In this document: positions 1 through 8,650 of the stretch, in pieces
How positions within the stretch are numbered: position 1 is the stretch's first letter
How the letters are laid out: every line of letters starts with the position of its first letter
NCBI GenBank assembly: GCA_033722375.1
Contig: JAWVZB010000001.1
Coordinates: 1-64,000, forward strand
DNA: 64,000 nt
Origin: JAWVZB01 sp033722375
GTDB lineage: Bacteria; Actinomycetota; Nitriliruptoria; Nitriliruptorales; Nitriliruptoraceae
Direction: 5' to 3'
Made by a program: the position numbers and the translations under genes
The notes under the pieces: generated by a model
Database searches by the model: none
Seen by the model: only the letters and a program-made list of their open reading frames with translations
Told to the model about the DNA's origin: nothing

Positions 1-198
1 CCGATGGGTCGCCAACAGGTCCACCTCAGTGAACGTCGCGAGGACGCGACCGAGGTCGGGCGTCGCCACGGGAGGCCCGTGATCCTCGAGGTCGCCGCCA
101 GGCACATGCACGAGGAAGGGTTCGTGTTCTCGCGCGCCACCGACCGGGTCTGGCTCGTCGACGAGGTCCCGTCCGGGTACCTCACGCGGGCGGGGTGA
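1..198 (+). CDS. kptA: RNA 2'-phosphotransferase (KptA/Tpt1 family), C-terminal part
   Basis: The gene enters from outside the window; only the last 65 codons are present. KptA/Tpt1 enzymes move an internal RNA 2'-phosphate onto NAD, giving ADP-ribose 1'',2''-cyclic phosphate and nicotinamide. Family signatures visible are VHLS near the start, the VGRRHG segment, VILEVAA, and the C-terminal VWLVDEVPSGYL block that closes the ADP-ribosyltransferase-like fold. The stop at 196-198 is followed by a strong hairpin. Bacteria usually lack tRNA splicing, so the substrate is unclear, as for most bacterial members. Family assignment is firm from motifs; nothing can be said about the start or N-terminal domain. 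Confidence 0.85.
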   Translation, partial: PMGRQQVHLSERREDATEVGRRHGRPVILEVAARHMHEEGFVFSRATDRVWLVDEVPSGYLTRAG

Positions 199-205
199 CG
201 CCGCG

Positions 206-242
206 CCCAGAGGGCGGCCCTCTTGGCGGCCCGCCCTCTGGG
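206..242. terminator. Bidirectional hairpin terminator
   Basis: A perfect 12-bp stem (206-217 with 231-242, CCCAGAGGGCGG and its complement) encloses a 13-nt loop. It lies between two convergent genes, 8 nt after the kptA stop and 16 nt beyond the end of the CBS gene, so it can serve both. There is no clear U tract, as is common in very GC-rich actinobacteria. Confidence 0.7.
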
Positions 243-258
243 GTGAAGTGGGGCGTGG

Positions 259-672
259 TCAGTTGTTGGCCGGCGCGGCGCTGATGTCGGCGAGGACCGA
301 GTCCTCGTCCCGCATCATCGCGAGGTCACCGAGGGACAGGATCCCCACGAGGTCGTCGCTCTCCATGACCGGGATCCGGCGGATGTCGCGTTCCGCCATG
401 TCCCGGATGACCTCATCGAGATCGTCGTCTGCCTGCACGGTCTCGAGGTCGGTCGTGGCGATGTCCTCGAGCGTGGTGTCGGTCGGGTTCTTCCCTTCCG
501 CCAGTGCACGTACCACGATGTCTCGGTCGGTCACGATGCCGTAGGTGCCGTCCAGGTCGAGCAGGACGTCACCGATGTCCTCGTCACGCATCGCTTCCGC
601 GGCGCCGAACAGGTTGGTGCTCCCGTCGAGGATGACGAGATGCTTGGTCATCTTCTCGCGAACCGTCGTCAT
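259..672 (-). CDS. Tandem CBS-domain protein
   Basis: A 137-residue cytoplasmic protein made almost only of two CBS motifs, which together form one Bateman module that normally binds adenine nucleotides (AMP, ATP, NAD or SAM) as an energy or redox sensor. The first CBS covers roughly residues 10-65 (note GTYGIVTDRDIVVRAL) and the second 70-125 (IRRIPVMESDDLVGILSLGDL), both with the usual xGIVTxRD/xGIxSxxD ending. The ATG start has a GGAGGAG ribosome site 8 nt upstream. It stands alone between a convergent kptA and a divergent fadE gene. Stand-alone CBS proteins of this kind are common in actinobacteria; the partner is unknown. Confidence 0.85.
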   Translation of the reverse strand: MTTVREKMTKHLVILDGSTNLFGAAEAMRDEDIGDVLLDLDGTYGIVTDRDIVVRALAEGKNPTDTTLEDIATTDLETVQADDDLDEVIRDMAERDIRRIPVMESDDLVGILSLGDLAMMRDEDSVLADISAAPANN

Positions 673-917
673 GTGCGGGCTCCTCCGCTCGCGTTCGGCT
701 CACAGGACCACGATGGCCCCCCAACGCGCCTTCATGCAGGCGAGGCCTTCCCCGCATGGTCACGGCAGGACGGGCTCTACCCGGACGGGGTGACCGGACG
801 ATCACCCGCGTCCGACCGGGCCCCGAAGCCCGCGCCGCGTGTCCGTCCGGAGGGAGCCACCAAGCGCCCCGTCCGATCGTGGTCCTTATGGTCGTTCCAG
901 ACTGCGAGGAGCCCACT

Positions 918-2987
918 GTGAGCCAGACTCAGACCGATGCCCGCGCGTCCGAAGAAGCGCCCGAGGTGACTGAGCAGCAGGCCCGTGAGGTCGCCGAGCG
1001 CGCCCGGCAGACGAGCTGGGACAAGCCGAGCTTCGGCAAGCGGCTGTTCCTCGGCGAACTCGACCTCGATCTGATCCATCCGATGCCGACGCCGACCGAC
1101 GAGGAACGCGAGAAGGGAGAGGCGTTCCTCGCCGAGCTCGAGCAGTTCCTCACCGAGCAGGTCGACCCGCACCAGATCGAGCGGGACGCGATGATCCCCC
1201 CCGAGGTGCTCGACGGGCTCCGGGAGCTCGGTGCACTCGGGATGAAGATCGATGAGGAGTACGGCGGCCTCGGCCTGTCCAACCGCTACTACATCCGGGC
1301 TCTCGCCCTCGCCGGCTCGTGGCACTCCGCACTGTCGACGCTGTTGTCCGCCCACCAGTCGATCGGCGTTCCCCAGCCACTGAAGCTGATGGGAACCGAC
1401 GAGCAGAAGGAGAAGTGGCTGCCTCGCTGTACCCGCGAGGTGTCCGCGTTCCTGCTGACCGAGCCCGATGTGGGCTCCGATCCGGCCCGGCTCGGCTCGA
1501 CTGCAGAGCCGGTCGACGGCGGCTACCGCCTCAACGGGGTGAAGCTGTGGACCACCAACGGCGTGATCGCCGACCTCGCGGTCGTGATGGCGCGTGTGCC
1601 GGAGCACGACGGAGGCCCCGGCGGCATCAGTGCCTTCATCGTCGAGTGTGACGCGCCGGGCGTGACCGTCGAGTACCGCAACGAGTTCATGGGTCTGCGC
1701 GGCATCGAGAACGGGGTCACGCGGTTCACCGACGTCTTCGTCCCGGAGGACCAACGCGTCGCGCGCGAGGGCGAGGGCCTCAAGGTCGCGCTACGCACCC
1801 TCAACACGGGGCGGCTCTCGCTACCGGCCATCTGTGCCGCGAACGCGAAGTACGCGCTCAAGATCTCGCGCGAGTGGGCCAACGAGCGGGTCCAGTGGGG
1901 CCAGCCCGTCGGCAAGCACGAAGCGGTCGCCGAGAAGCTCTCGTTCATCGCTGCCACGGCCTTCGGGATCGACGCCGTCACCGAGCTGTCCGCCGCACTT
2001 GCCGACGAGGGCGTCAAGGACATCCGGATCGAGGCGGCGATCGCGAAGCTGTACGGCTCGGAGATGTCCTGGACGGTCATCGACGAGATGATCCAGATCC
2101 GCGGTGGCCGGGGCTACGAGACTGCCGAGTCGCTCGAACGGCGGGGCGAGAAGCCGGTACCGGCCGAGCAGATACTGCGTGACAACCGCATCAACCGGAT
2201 CTTCGAGGGCTCCTCGGAGATCATGAAGCTGTTGATCGCCCGTGAGGCGGTCGACCAGCACCTCTCGGTGGCCGGGGACATGATCGAGCCGGACGTCGCG
2301 CCGGCCGACAAGGCCAAGACCGCGTTGAAAGCCGCGGGCTTCTACGCCAAGTGGATCCCGAGCCTGCTCGCCGGCAAGGGCAACGCCCCCACCGCGTTCA
2401 GCGGCGAGTTCGGCAGCCTCGGCGAGCACCTCCGCTACGTGGAGCGCGCTGCGCGTCGCCTGGCGCGCAACACCTTCGCCGCGATGACGCGCTGGCAGGC
2501 CAAGCTCGAGCGCAAGCAGATGTTCCTCGGCCGCATCGTGGACATCGGCGCCGAGCTCTACGCCATGGCGGCCGCGTGTGTCTACGCGCGCCACCTCGTC
2601 GACGAGGGCCGGGCCGACGACCCGACCGCCGTCCGCGACCTCGCCGAGGCCTTCTGCCGCCAGGCCCGTCGCCGCGTCGAGGACCACTTCGACGCGCTCT
2701 GGGACAACGACGACGACGCCAACTACGAGACCGCGCTCCGGGTGCTCGACGGCGAGTTCACCTGGCTCGAGTGGGGGATCGTCGATCCCGCCGGCGACGG
2801 CCCGATGATCGGCGAGCCCAAGGAGCCGAGCGCCGATGTGCGCGGCGACCACCCGCTCGCACCGACCCCCGCGGATCGCGCGGGAACCGACGTGGAGGAT
2901 GCAGGGACGAACGCGCCCGGAGGGTCTGCCTCCGAGGAGGTCGCCGAGGAAGGGGACGACGCCGAGCAGTCGGTGCCGGCGGAGTGA
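918..2987 (+). CDS. Acyl-CoA dehydrogenase, FadE10-like, with C-terminal extension
   Basis: FAD enzyme for the first step of acyl-CoA beta-oxidation. The GTG at 918 has a GAGGA ribosome site 7 nt upstream; longer in-frame extensions lack one and look non-coding. The 689-residue protein follows the Mycobacterium FadE10 pattern from memory: an N-terminal segment with SWDKPSFGKRLFLGELDLDL, the FAD/substrate motif LLTEPDVGSDPA, LWTTNGV, GLRGIENGVTR, then RGGRGYETAESL and RIFEGSSEIMKL in the acyl-CoA dehydrogenase C domain, followed by a further helical domain (about 460-620). The last 60 residues are acidic and low complexity, probably disordered. Substrate chain length cannot be read from sequence. 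It is separated from its neighbours by 245 and 78 nt and is probably monocistronic. Confidence 0.9.
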   Translation: MSQTQTDARASEEAPEVTEQQAREVAERARQTSWDKPSFGKRLFLGELDLDLIHPMPTPTDEEREKGEAFLAELEQFLTEQVDPHQIERDAMIPPEVLDGLRELGALGMKIDEEYGGLGLSNRYYIRALALAGSWHSALSTLLSAHQSIGVPQPLKLMGTDEQKEKWLPRCTREVSAFLLTEPDVGSDPARLGSTAEPVDGGYRLNGVKLWTTNGVIADLAVVMARVPEHDGGPGGISAFIVECDAPGVTVEYRNEFMGLRGIENGVTRFTDVFVPEDQRVAREGEGLKVALRTLNTGRLSLPAICAANAKYALKISREWANERVQWGQPVGKHEAVAEKLSFIAATAFGIDAVTELSAALADEGVKDIRIEAAIAKLYGSEMSWTVIDEMIQIRGGRGYETAESLERRGEKPVPAEQILRDNRINRIFEGSSEIMKLLIAREAVDQHLSVAGDMIEPDVAPADKAKTALKAAGFYAKWIPSLLAGKGNAPTAFSGEFGSLGEHLRYVERAARRLARNTFAAMTRWQAKLERKQMFLGRIVDIGAELYAMAAACVYARHLVDEGRADDPTAVRDLAEAFCRQARRRVEDHFDALWDNDDDANYETALRVLDGEFTWLEWGIVDPAGDGPMIGEPKEPSADVRGDHPLAPTPADRAGTDVEDAGTNAPGGSASEEVAEEGDDAEQSVPAE

Positions 2988-3065
2988 CCGACCCGGCCGG
3001 GGAGCCGGTCAGCGACTGGAAGGCTGCCTCGCGAGACCTGTCAGCTGAACGCAACGGGGAGATCC

Positions 3066-3459
3066 ATGGACATCGGCTATGCCCTGATCTGCGAGGAGCA
3101 TGGGCCTCGTGACCTCGTCGACCACGCCGTGCGCGCGGTCGAGAACGGCTTCGCCTACCTGAGCATCTCCGACCACTACCACCCGTGGTTGGACGTGCAA
3201 GGCGAATCGCCGTTCGCCTGGACCGTGCTCGGGGCGCTGGCCGACCGGGTCGAGGTGCCGCTCGGCCACCGACCACGTGCGTGCAGACGATCTCACCGGC
3301 TCGAAGCCGATGGGGCATGACGTCGACGAGTACCTCGAGTCCTTCGCGACCTACCGCGACGCCGGGTTCGCCGCCATCACGATCCACAACGTCGGCCCGC
3401 ACCAGCAGGAGTTCATCGACTGGGCCAGCAACGAGCTGCTGCCCGCCTGGGACCGCTGA
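3066..3459 (+). pseudogene. LLM-class F420-dependent oxidoreductase, internally deleted and frameshifted
   Basis: Two pieces of one gene are visible in different frames. Frame 1 (from ATG 3066, about 66 residues) is the N-terminal piece, with MDIGYALICEEHGPRDLVDH and SISDHYHPW, typical of about 320-residue F420-dependent luciferase-like oxidoreductases. The second piece (about 3270-3459, a different frame) is the C-terminal end, with VDEYLESFATYRDAGFAAI, VGPHQQEFIDWA and LLPAWDR. The reading frame changes near 3265, at a junction where roughly 190 residues of the barrel are missing. The protein cannot fold as a TIM barrel, so this is a remnant. A full-length but different LLM oxidoreductase lies at 55933-56877. 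Sequencing error could explain a frameshift, but not the missing middle. Confidence 0.8.
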
Positions 3460-3511
3460 GCGCCCCACCTCGCCGAGGCAGATCCGCTCGGCAGGAGATC
3501 GCTCTCGGGAC

Positions 3512-4054
3512 GTCGAAAACGACTCCTTCTCGATCCTCGACGTCAGCGACCCGCTGCTTCCCGAGCTGCTGTCGACCGTGCCGCTCGGTCCGTCTCTGTG
3601 GAACGAGCGGCCTCAGACGAACGGTGAGATCCTCCTGGTGAGCCGCGACGTCCAGTACCTGCCGCCCACCGAGCACGCGCGGGGCGGCGCGGTGCTCGAG
3701 ATCTACGACGTGAGCGATCCGCGGCTGCCGCTGCCGCTCGCGACTACCAGTCGGAGTTCACTGGAGGATCCGGCGTCCCGGGGGGGCGCTCCTCCCGCGA
3801 ACACGTTGGGTTGTTCCGCCTACGGCCTCGACGTGCATCCGAGCTTCGGTCAGGCGGGCGGACCCGCCGCCGTCACGTTCTTCGAGCACGGTCTGCGGGT
3901 CCTGGGGGTCGACGCGAGCGGCCAGCTCACCGAGGCTGGCGGGTTCATCCCGGCCGGCGGCAACAGCAGCACACCCGTTTGGATCACCGACGAGATCCTC
4001 TATGTGATCGACCTCCACCGCGGGATCGACGTCCTCAGGTTCGGCGGGAGCTGA
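3512..4054 (+). pseudogene. LVIVD-repeat (beta-propeller-like) protein, 5'-truncated remnant
   Basis: About 180 codons encode the C-terminal part of a secreted-type LVIVD-repeat protein: two clear repeat units (FSILDVSDPLLPELLS and LEIYDVSDPRLPLPL), then HGLRVLGVDASGQL and ILYVIDLHRGIDVLRF, which end the propeller. No signal peptide, start codon with ribosome site, or earlier repeats are present; the similarity starts about 50 nt after the LLM remnant stops. The upstream in-frame codons overlap that remnant in a different frame and look like noise. Family members usually have several more repeats and a signal peptide. The adjacent remnant suggests both genes were damaged by the same or neighbouring deletions. 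Function of the family is poorly known. Confidence 0.65.
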
Positions 4055-4108
4055 GCCTCCGATCGCCTGACCGGGCGAGGGCTCCACACCGTCCACCCGG
4101 TGGCGTCA

Positions 4109-4114
4109 TAGTGT
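4109..4114 (+). promoter_or_regulatory. -10 element for leaderless phosphoribosyltransferase mRNA
   Basis: TAGTGT lies 6 nt before ATG 4121, and no ribosome site precedes that ATG. Transcription would start at or next to the A of the start codon. No convincing -35 is visible. Confidence 0.45.
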
Positions 4115-4120
4115 GGGAAC

Positions 4121-4795
4121 ATGGGCAACCGACGCTTCCGGAACCGGACCGAAGCTGGCCAGCGGCTGGCGGACGCGGTCGCCGATCTCGACCTCGACGA
4201 TCCGGTGGTGCTCGGCCTGCCGCGCGGTGGCGTGCCCGTGGCGAGGCAGGTCGCGGAGCGGCTCGACGCCCCGCTCGACGTCGTGGTCGTCCGCAAGATC
4301 GGGGCGCCGAGCAACCCCGAGTACGCGCTCGGGGCGATCGGCGAGGGGGACGTCGAGGTGCTCGACCGGGAGTCGATGCGGCGACTGGGTGTGGATCGCG
4401 ATGCCTTGCGGGGGACGATCGACGACGAGCGGGCGGAGCTGCGCCGTCGGTTGGAGCGATACCGCGGCCAGCGGCGCGGCGTGGACGTGTCCGGCCGGAC
4501 GGTCGTCGTCGTCGATGACGGCATCGCGACGGGGCGTACCGCCAAGGCCGCCGCCGAGGTGCTGCGGGCCCGAGGTGCCGAGCGGGTGGTTCTGGCGGTT
4601 CCCGTCGGTCCGCCACAGAACGTCGATCCGCTCCGTGAGCGCTTCGACGACGTCGTGATCCTCGAGACCCCGCAGGGCTTCATGGCGGTGGGGGCCTGGT
4701 ACGACGACTTCGGACAGACCTCCGACGAGGAGGTGGTCGAACACCTGAACTCGTACGGGCGTCGCCTCGGCGACGGTGTGGGCGGTGACGCCTGA
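4121..4795 (+). CDS. Phosphoribosyltransferase-family protein
   Basis: A 224-residue type I PRTase-fold protein. It has the early LGLPRGGVPVARQVAERL and VVVRKIGAPSNPEYALGAI segments of the 'predicted phosphoribosyltransferase' (COG1926-like) group and the PRPP-binding signature VVVVDDGIATGRTA at about residues 127-140, followed by a beta strand (RVVLAVPVGPP). Proteins of this group are not classical nucleobase salvage enzymes, and many are fused to or encoded near hydrolases; their substrates are mostly unknown. The start is chosen because ATG 4121 directly follows a -10-like TAGTGT and nothing coding lies upstream. It appears monocistronic. Confidence 0.85.
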   Translation: MGNRRFRNRTEAGQRLADAVADLDLDDPVVLGLPRGGVPVARQVAERLDAPLDVVVVRKIGAPSNPEYALGAIGEGDVEVLDRESMRRLGVDRDALRGTIDDERAELRRRLERYRGQRRGVDVSGRTVVVVDDGIATGRTAKAAAEVLRARGAERVVLAVPVGPPQNVDPLRERFDDVVILETPQGFMAVGAWYDDFGQTSDEEVVEHLNSYGRRLGDGVGGDA

Positions 4796-5037
4796 TGCGG
4801 GACGTCGGTCTCGCGCTCGGCCGGGTGACGCTCCCGGTCACGACCGCGCAGCAGCATGGTTCGAGGCCACCTCTGCGCCCCATGACCGTGGCGGTGACCG
4901 CCGCAGCGTCCGGAATGGACCGATCCAGCCCGCTCGCGCGGGTCGAGGCGGGGGTGTCCGCTCGCACGCACGACCCCCTTCCGTCCCCGACTCGCACCCC
5001 GTACGGTTCGTGACGTCCCTGCAGCTGTGGAGGCGAC

Positions 5038-5547
5038 ATGTCGACAACTGGCCGTGACCCCAAACGCGACGAGACCCGCGCGATGGACCGAGGCTCGAGG
5101 TCGCAGGAGGTCCATCGGTCGCCGTCGTGGTGGGAGTCCGCCGACCCTTACACGCTGGTGGCGATCGTCGGATCGGTGGCGGGTGTGATCGCCCTGATCA
5201 TCGGGATCGTGACCATCGCCCGGACGGGGATCCCCGCCGAAGGCATCACCGATGCGACCACAGCCGTCGGCCCGTTCGACCGCACCGCGCTCATGGGGCT
5301 GATCGAGATCGTCGTCGGGCTCGCGTTCATCGGTGCGGGGGCGGGGCGCAACAGCTCAGCGCTGTTCGCCCTGGGACTCGTCTCCGGTGTCTTCGGCGTC
5401 GTCTGGCTGATCGAGCCCAACGCCTTCAACGACGCTCTCGGCGTGAACCGGGCGACCGCGTGGCTCTACCTGCTCTTCGGGTTGGTGTCGTCGATCGTCG
5501 GCGGGTGGGCGAGCAACTACGAAGAACGCGTCGTCATCCGCCACTAG
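5038..5547 (+). CDS. Small four-helix membrane protein, function unknown
   Basis: A 169-residue protein with a charged N-terminal tail of about 35 residues and four predicted transmembrane stretches: around 40-65 (TLVAIVGSVAGVIALIIGIV), 85-105 (LIEIVVGLAFIGAGAG), 107-128 (ALFALGLVSGVFGVVWLIE) and 140-160 (WLYLLFGLVSSIVGGWAS). The ATG has GGAGG 4 nt upstream. No catalytic motif is seen; the architecture resembles DUF4383-like actinobacterial membrane proteins, which is only a weak analogy. The 242 nt upstream hold no convincing gene. Confidence 0.7.
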   Translation: MSTTGRDPKRDETRAMDRGSRSQEVHRSPSWWESADPYTLVAIVGSVAGVIALIIGIVTIARTGIPAEGITDATTAVGPFDRTALMGLIEIVVGLAFIGAGAGRNSSALFALGLVSGVFGVVWLIEPNAFNDALGVNRATAWLYLLFGLVSSIVGGWASNYEERVVIRH

Positions 5548-5600
5548 GGCGTGCGGACCACACCGTGGGGTGACACGCGTGACCCCCGGAAGCCCGACGG

Positions 5601-6539
5601 TCAGGCTTGGCTGGTGATCTGATCGATCTCGCGGCGGTCGTCGGGAGGGAGTTCCCATCCGGCTGCGGCCACGTTCGCGTGCACCTGGTCGGGCGTCGTC
5701 GCGCCGGCGATCACCGAGGCGACCACGTCGTCTGAGGCCAGCCACGAGATCGCGAGCTCCAACAGCGTGTGTCCACGCCTCTCCGCGAACGACTCGAGTT
5801 CAGCAGTCGTGCGGAGGTTCTCCTCGTTGAGGAACCGCTGCGCGCGTTCTCGGGGGATGGACCCGAGTCGCGTACCGGGGGGCGGTTCCTCGCCGAGCTC
5901 GTACTTGCCGGTCAGAACGCCAGAGGCGAGGGGGTAGTAGGGCAGCACCGCGAGGCCGTGACGACGGCAGGCGGGGATCACCTCGTCCTCGACATCGCGG
6001 TGCAGCAGGTTCCAGTGGTTCTGCGCGGAGACGAACCGCGCGAGAGCGTGGTCGCGGGCCGCAGTCTCCGCCTCGTCGATCTGGCGGCCGGAGAAGTTCG
6101 AGCACCCGATCTCTCGCACCTTGCCCGCGTGGACGAGCTCGTCGAGGGCTCCGAGTGTCTCCTCGATCGGGACGTCCTCGTCGGGCCGGTGGAGCTGGTA
6201 GAGGTCGATGTAGTCGGTCCCCAGGCGGCGCAGCGAGTCCTCCACGGCGGTCGTGATCCAGTCCGGGGAGGCGCCCTGACGGGCGGGATCGTCCCCCATC
6301 TGCAGCCCGAACTTGGTCGCGATGATCGCCTCGTCTCGTCGGTCACCGAGTGCCGCTCCGAGGATCTCCTCGGAGCGTCCCTCGCCGTACCGGTCCGCCG
6401 TGTCGAACAGCGTCACCCCGGCATCGAGGGCAGCCCGGACGACCCGCTCGCTCTCGGCGGCCTCGAGCCGGCCACCGAGGTTGTTGCAGCCGAGTCCCAC
6501 GATCGACACCGTGAGCGATCCGATCACCCGCTGTCGCAT
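5601..6539 (-). CDS. Aldo/keto reductase
   Basis: A 312-residue NADPH-dependent aldo/keto reductase of the YghZ/Tas-like group. Visible are the N-terminal SIVGLGCNNLGG, the catalytic Asp and Tyr region LFDTADRYGEGRSEEILG, the catalytic Lys in IIATKFG, the His in YQLHRPD, and the phosphate-binding SVIAGATTPDQVHAN near the end. The ATG at 6537-6539 has GGAGG at a good distance; an in-frame extension through the start of the neighbouring ligase gene is rejected. It is divergent from ligC with a 57-nt gap. The physiological carbonyl substrate is unknown. Confidence 0.9.
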   Translation of the reverse strand: MRQRVIGSLTVSIVGLGCNNLGGRLEAAESERVVRAALDAGVTLFDTADRYGEGRSEEILGAALGDRRDEAIIATKFGLQMGDDPARQGASPDWITTAVEDSLRRLGTDYIDLYQLHRPDEDVPIEETLGALDELVHAGKVREIGCSNFSGRQIDEAETAARDHALARFVSAQNHWNLLHRDVEDEVIPACRRHGLAVLPYYPLASGVLTGKYELGEEPPPGTRLGSIPRERAQRFLNEENLRTTAELESFAERRGHTLLELAISWLASDDVVASVIAGATTPDQVHANVAAAGWELPPDDRREIDQITSQA

Positions 6540-6558
6540 CTGTTCCTCCACTGGGACG

Positions 6559-6586
6559 TTGCCGCGTTGCCGGACGACGTTAGGGT
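6559..6586 (+). promoter_or_regulatory. Promoter of ligC
   Basis: TTGCCG (6559-6564), a 16-nt spacer and TAGGGT (6581-6586). The -10 ends 10 nt before ATG 6597, so the leader would be a few bases at most, and there is no ribosome site. The same TTGCCR-N16-TAGGGT layout occurs at 62634-62661. Confidence 0.5.
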
Positions 6587-6596
6587 GGCGCTCGAC

Positions 6597-7628
6597 ATGT
6601 CGAGTTGGCCGTTCGATCCGCCCCTGGCGCCCATGGAGGCGCGCGTCCGCAAGACCCTCCCTGACGGCGCTTGGGCCTACGAGCCGAAGTGGGACGGGTT
6701 CCGTTGTCTCGCGTGGAGCGGGCCCGAGCCCCGTCTCGACAGCCGCAACGAGAAACCGTTGTTGCGGTACTTCCCGGAGCTCGAAACAGCGATCGACATG
6801 CTCCCCGAGGGGTCGGTGGTCGATGGAGAGGTCGTGATCGTGACGAGCGGGCGTCTCGATTTCGACGCCCTCCAGCTCCGGCTTCACCCGGCCGAGTCGC
6901 GGGTGGAGATGCTCGCCGAGCAGACCCCCGCCCGGCTCATCGCGTTCGATGTGCTCGCGGTGTCGGGGCGGGACCTGCGGGAGGAACCGTTCGAAGCCCG
7001 TCGGGCGGAGCTCGAAGCGCTGTTCTCCGACCTCGACCCACCATGGCACCTCACGCCCTCGACCACCGACCGTGACACCGCCGAGCGCTGGTTCGATCAG
7101 TTCGAAGCGGCGGGCTGTGACGGGCTCGTGGCCAAACGCCTCGACGGTCCCTACGAACTCGGTGAACGGGCGATGGTGAAACTCAAGCACCGCCGCAGCG
7201 TCGACTGTGTCGTCGGGGGATACCGGGTCCACAAGGAGGGCGACCGGTTGGGCTCGTTGCTACTCGGGCTCTACGACGACAACGGTGAACTGCACTTCAT
7301 CGGGCACTGCTCGGGGTTCCCCGACCAGGACCGCATCGAACTCCTCGAACTACTGCAACAGCATCAGGTCGAGGACAGCTTCGGCGAGAACGTCCGTCGC
7401 CCCGGTCAGGAGAGCCGCTGGTCCTCCGGCAAGGATCTGTCCTGGCACCCGGTCGCGCCGGGGCTCGTCGTGCAGGTCAGCTACGACCAGCTCACGGGCG
7501 ACCGCTTCCGGCATGCCACGCGCTTCGAGCGGTGGCGCCCCGACAAGGATCCCACCGCCTGCACCATGGATCAGCTCGAGCGCCCCGAGGGGCCGAGTTT
7601 CGACGACGTCGTCGCCGCTGACGGCTGA
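6597..7628 (+). CDS. ligC: ATP-dependent DNA ligase, LigC type
   Basis: A 343-residue ATP-dependent ligase. Adenylation-domain motif I is YEPKWDGFR with the adenylated lysine at about residue 31; motif III-IV region VVDGEVVIV, motif IV DGLVAKRLDGPY and motif V MVKLKHRRSVDCVV are all in order, followed by an OB-fold domain (VVGGYRVH through LVVQVSYDQLTGDRFRH). Length and motifs match mycobacterial LigC, which seals nicks in back-up excision repair and end joining. It lies tail to tail with a PrimPolC-like gene, as the two are paired in mycobacteria. It lacks the fused polymerase and nuclease domains of LigD, and no ku gene is present in the window. Confidence 0.9.
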   Translation: MSSWPFDPPLAPMEARVRKTLPDGAWAYEPKWDGFRCLAWSGPEPRLDSRNEKPLLRYFPELETAIDMLPEGSVVDGEVVIVTSGRLDFDALQLRLHPAESRVEMLAEQTPARLIAFDVLAVSGRDLREEPFEARRAELEALFSDLDPPWHLTPSTTDRDTAERWFDQFEAAGCDGLVAKRLDGPYELGERAMVKLKHRRSVDCVVGGYRVHKEGDRLGSLLLGLYDDNGELHFIGHCSGFPDQDRIELLELLQQHQVEDSFGENVRRPGQESRWSSGKDLSWHPVAPGLVVQVSYDQLTGDRFRHATRFERWRPDKDPTACTMDQLERPEGPSFDDVVAADG

Positions 7629-7645
7629 AACCGGGGTCGACGCGC

Positions 7646-8638
7646 TCAGTCCTGTGGCTCGCGCGCACGCGACGGGTTCACCCTCGGGGGCTCGCCCGGT
7701 TGCTTCGGATAGTGAGGCGGCCACGGGGCGTCCCCGAGGCCACGCTCCTCGTCCGCGAGCACGCGCTCGAGCGTCCTGCCGAGGTCGTGGTGGTGGTCGT
7801 CGAGCGGGGCGTACAGATCACCGACCTCGCGGTAGCGCTCGGGGAAGCGATCCATCGGGAAGTCCTCGATCGCGACCGCGTCGAGCTCGTCCCACGTGAA
7901 GGGAGCCGACACGAACCCCGTCTGGCGCACGCTGTAGGCGCTGGCGACGGTCTTGTCCCGAGCCGTCTGATTGAAGTCGATGAAGACACCGTCGCGCTGT
8001 TCCTTCCACCACTTCGAGGTCGCGACGGGGTTGCGGCGTTCCGCCTCACGGGCGATCGCGAGCGCCGCGCGCCGCACCTCGTGGAAGGTCCACCGTGGCT
8101 CGATCCGGACGTAGACGTGGATCCCCGTCGAGCCGGACGTCTTCGGGAAGCCGTGCAGCCCGTCCTCGTCGAGGATCTCGCGCACCGTCGCGGCAACCGA
8201 GCGGACCTCGTCGAACCCGTGCCCGGGAGTGGGGTCGAGGTCGAGCCGCAGCTCGTCAGGATGGTCCGTGTCCTCTGCCCGGACCGGCCACGGATGCAGG
8301 TCGATGGCGTTGAGCTGGACCATCCGCACGATGTCCGCGGGCGTCCGCGGTACCCACATCGGGCCCGGCTGCGCCGAGGCGAACCGCACCCGGACCGTCT
8401 CGATGCCCGCGCGGGGCTTGGTGCGGCGGAGGTAGAAGGGGTCTTCTCCCACGCCCCGAGGCCATCGCTTGAGCTGACAGGGCCGCCCCACCACAGCTCG
8501 CAACGCGCCGTCGCCGCACGCCAGGTAGTGCTCGATGACGTCGTGCTTGGTCCAACCCTGCTCGGGGAAGAGGACCTTGTCCGGGTGCGTGACCCGGACG
8601 GGCTCACCGGCGACCTCGAGGTGGATCTCGTCGGTCAC
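7646..8638 (-). CDS. LigD-type primase-polymerase (PrimPolC)
   Basis: A 330-residue stand-alone archaeo-eukaryotic primase-fold polymerase related to the LigD polymerase domain. Seen are the N-terminal HPDKVLFPEQGWTKHDVIEHY, the metal-binding pair in RLDLDPTPG, the nucleotide-binding KTSGSTGIHVYV and FIDFNQTARDKTVASAYSVR near the third catalytic region. In mycobacteria the equivalent Prim-PolC fills short gaps and works with LigC in base-excision repair. The two genes converge with 17 nt between stops. The start at 8638 lies 12 nt from the end of the small gene on the same strand, so the two are probably one transcript. Confidence 0.88.
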   Translation of the reverse strand: MTDEIHLEVAGEPVRVTHPDKVLFPEQGWTKHDVIEHYLACGDGALRAVVGRPCQLKRWPRGVGEDPFYLRRTKPRAGIETVRVRFASAQPGPMWVPRTPADIVRMVQLNAIDLHPWPVRAEDTDHPDELRLDLDPTPGHGFDEVRSVAATVREILDEDGLHGFPKTSGSTGIHVYVRIEPRWTFHEVRRAALAIAREAERRNPVATSKWWKEQRDGVFIDFNQTARDKTVASAYSVRQTGFVSAPFTWDELDAVAIEDFPMDRFPERYREVGDLYAPLDDHHHDLGRTLERVLADEERGLGDAPWPPHYPKQPGEPPRVNPSRAREPQD

Positions 8639-8650
8639 CCGGGCACCGGA

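Noticed and set aside
4795..5013. A 72-codon frame whose ATG overlaps the phosphoribosyltransferase stop
   Set aside because: The coupling is attractive, but the composition is low complexity, no domain is seen and it has no ribosome site of its own.
6540..7232. A long N-terminal extension of the aldo/keto reductase (543 residues in total)
   Set aside because: It runs antisense through ligC, and the reductase has a good start with GGAGG at 6539.
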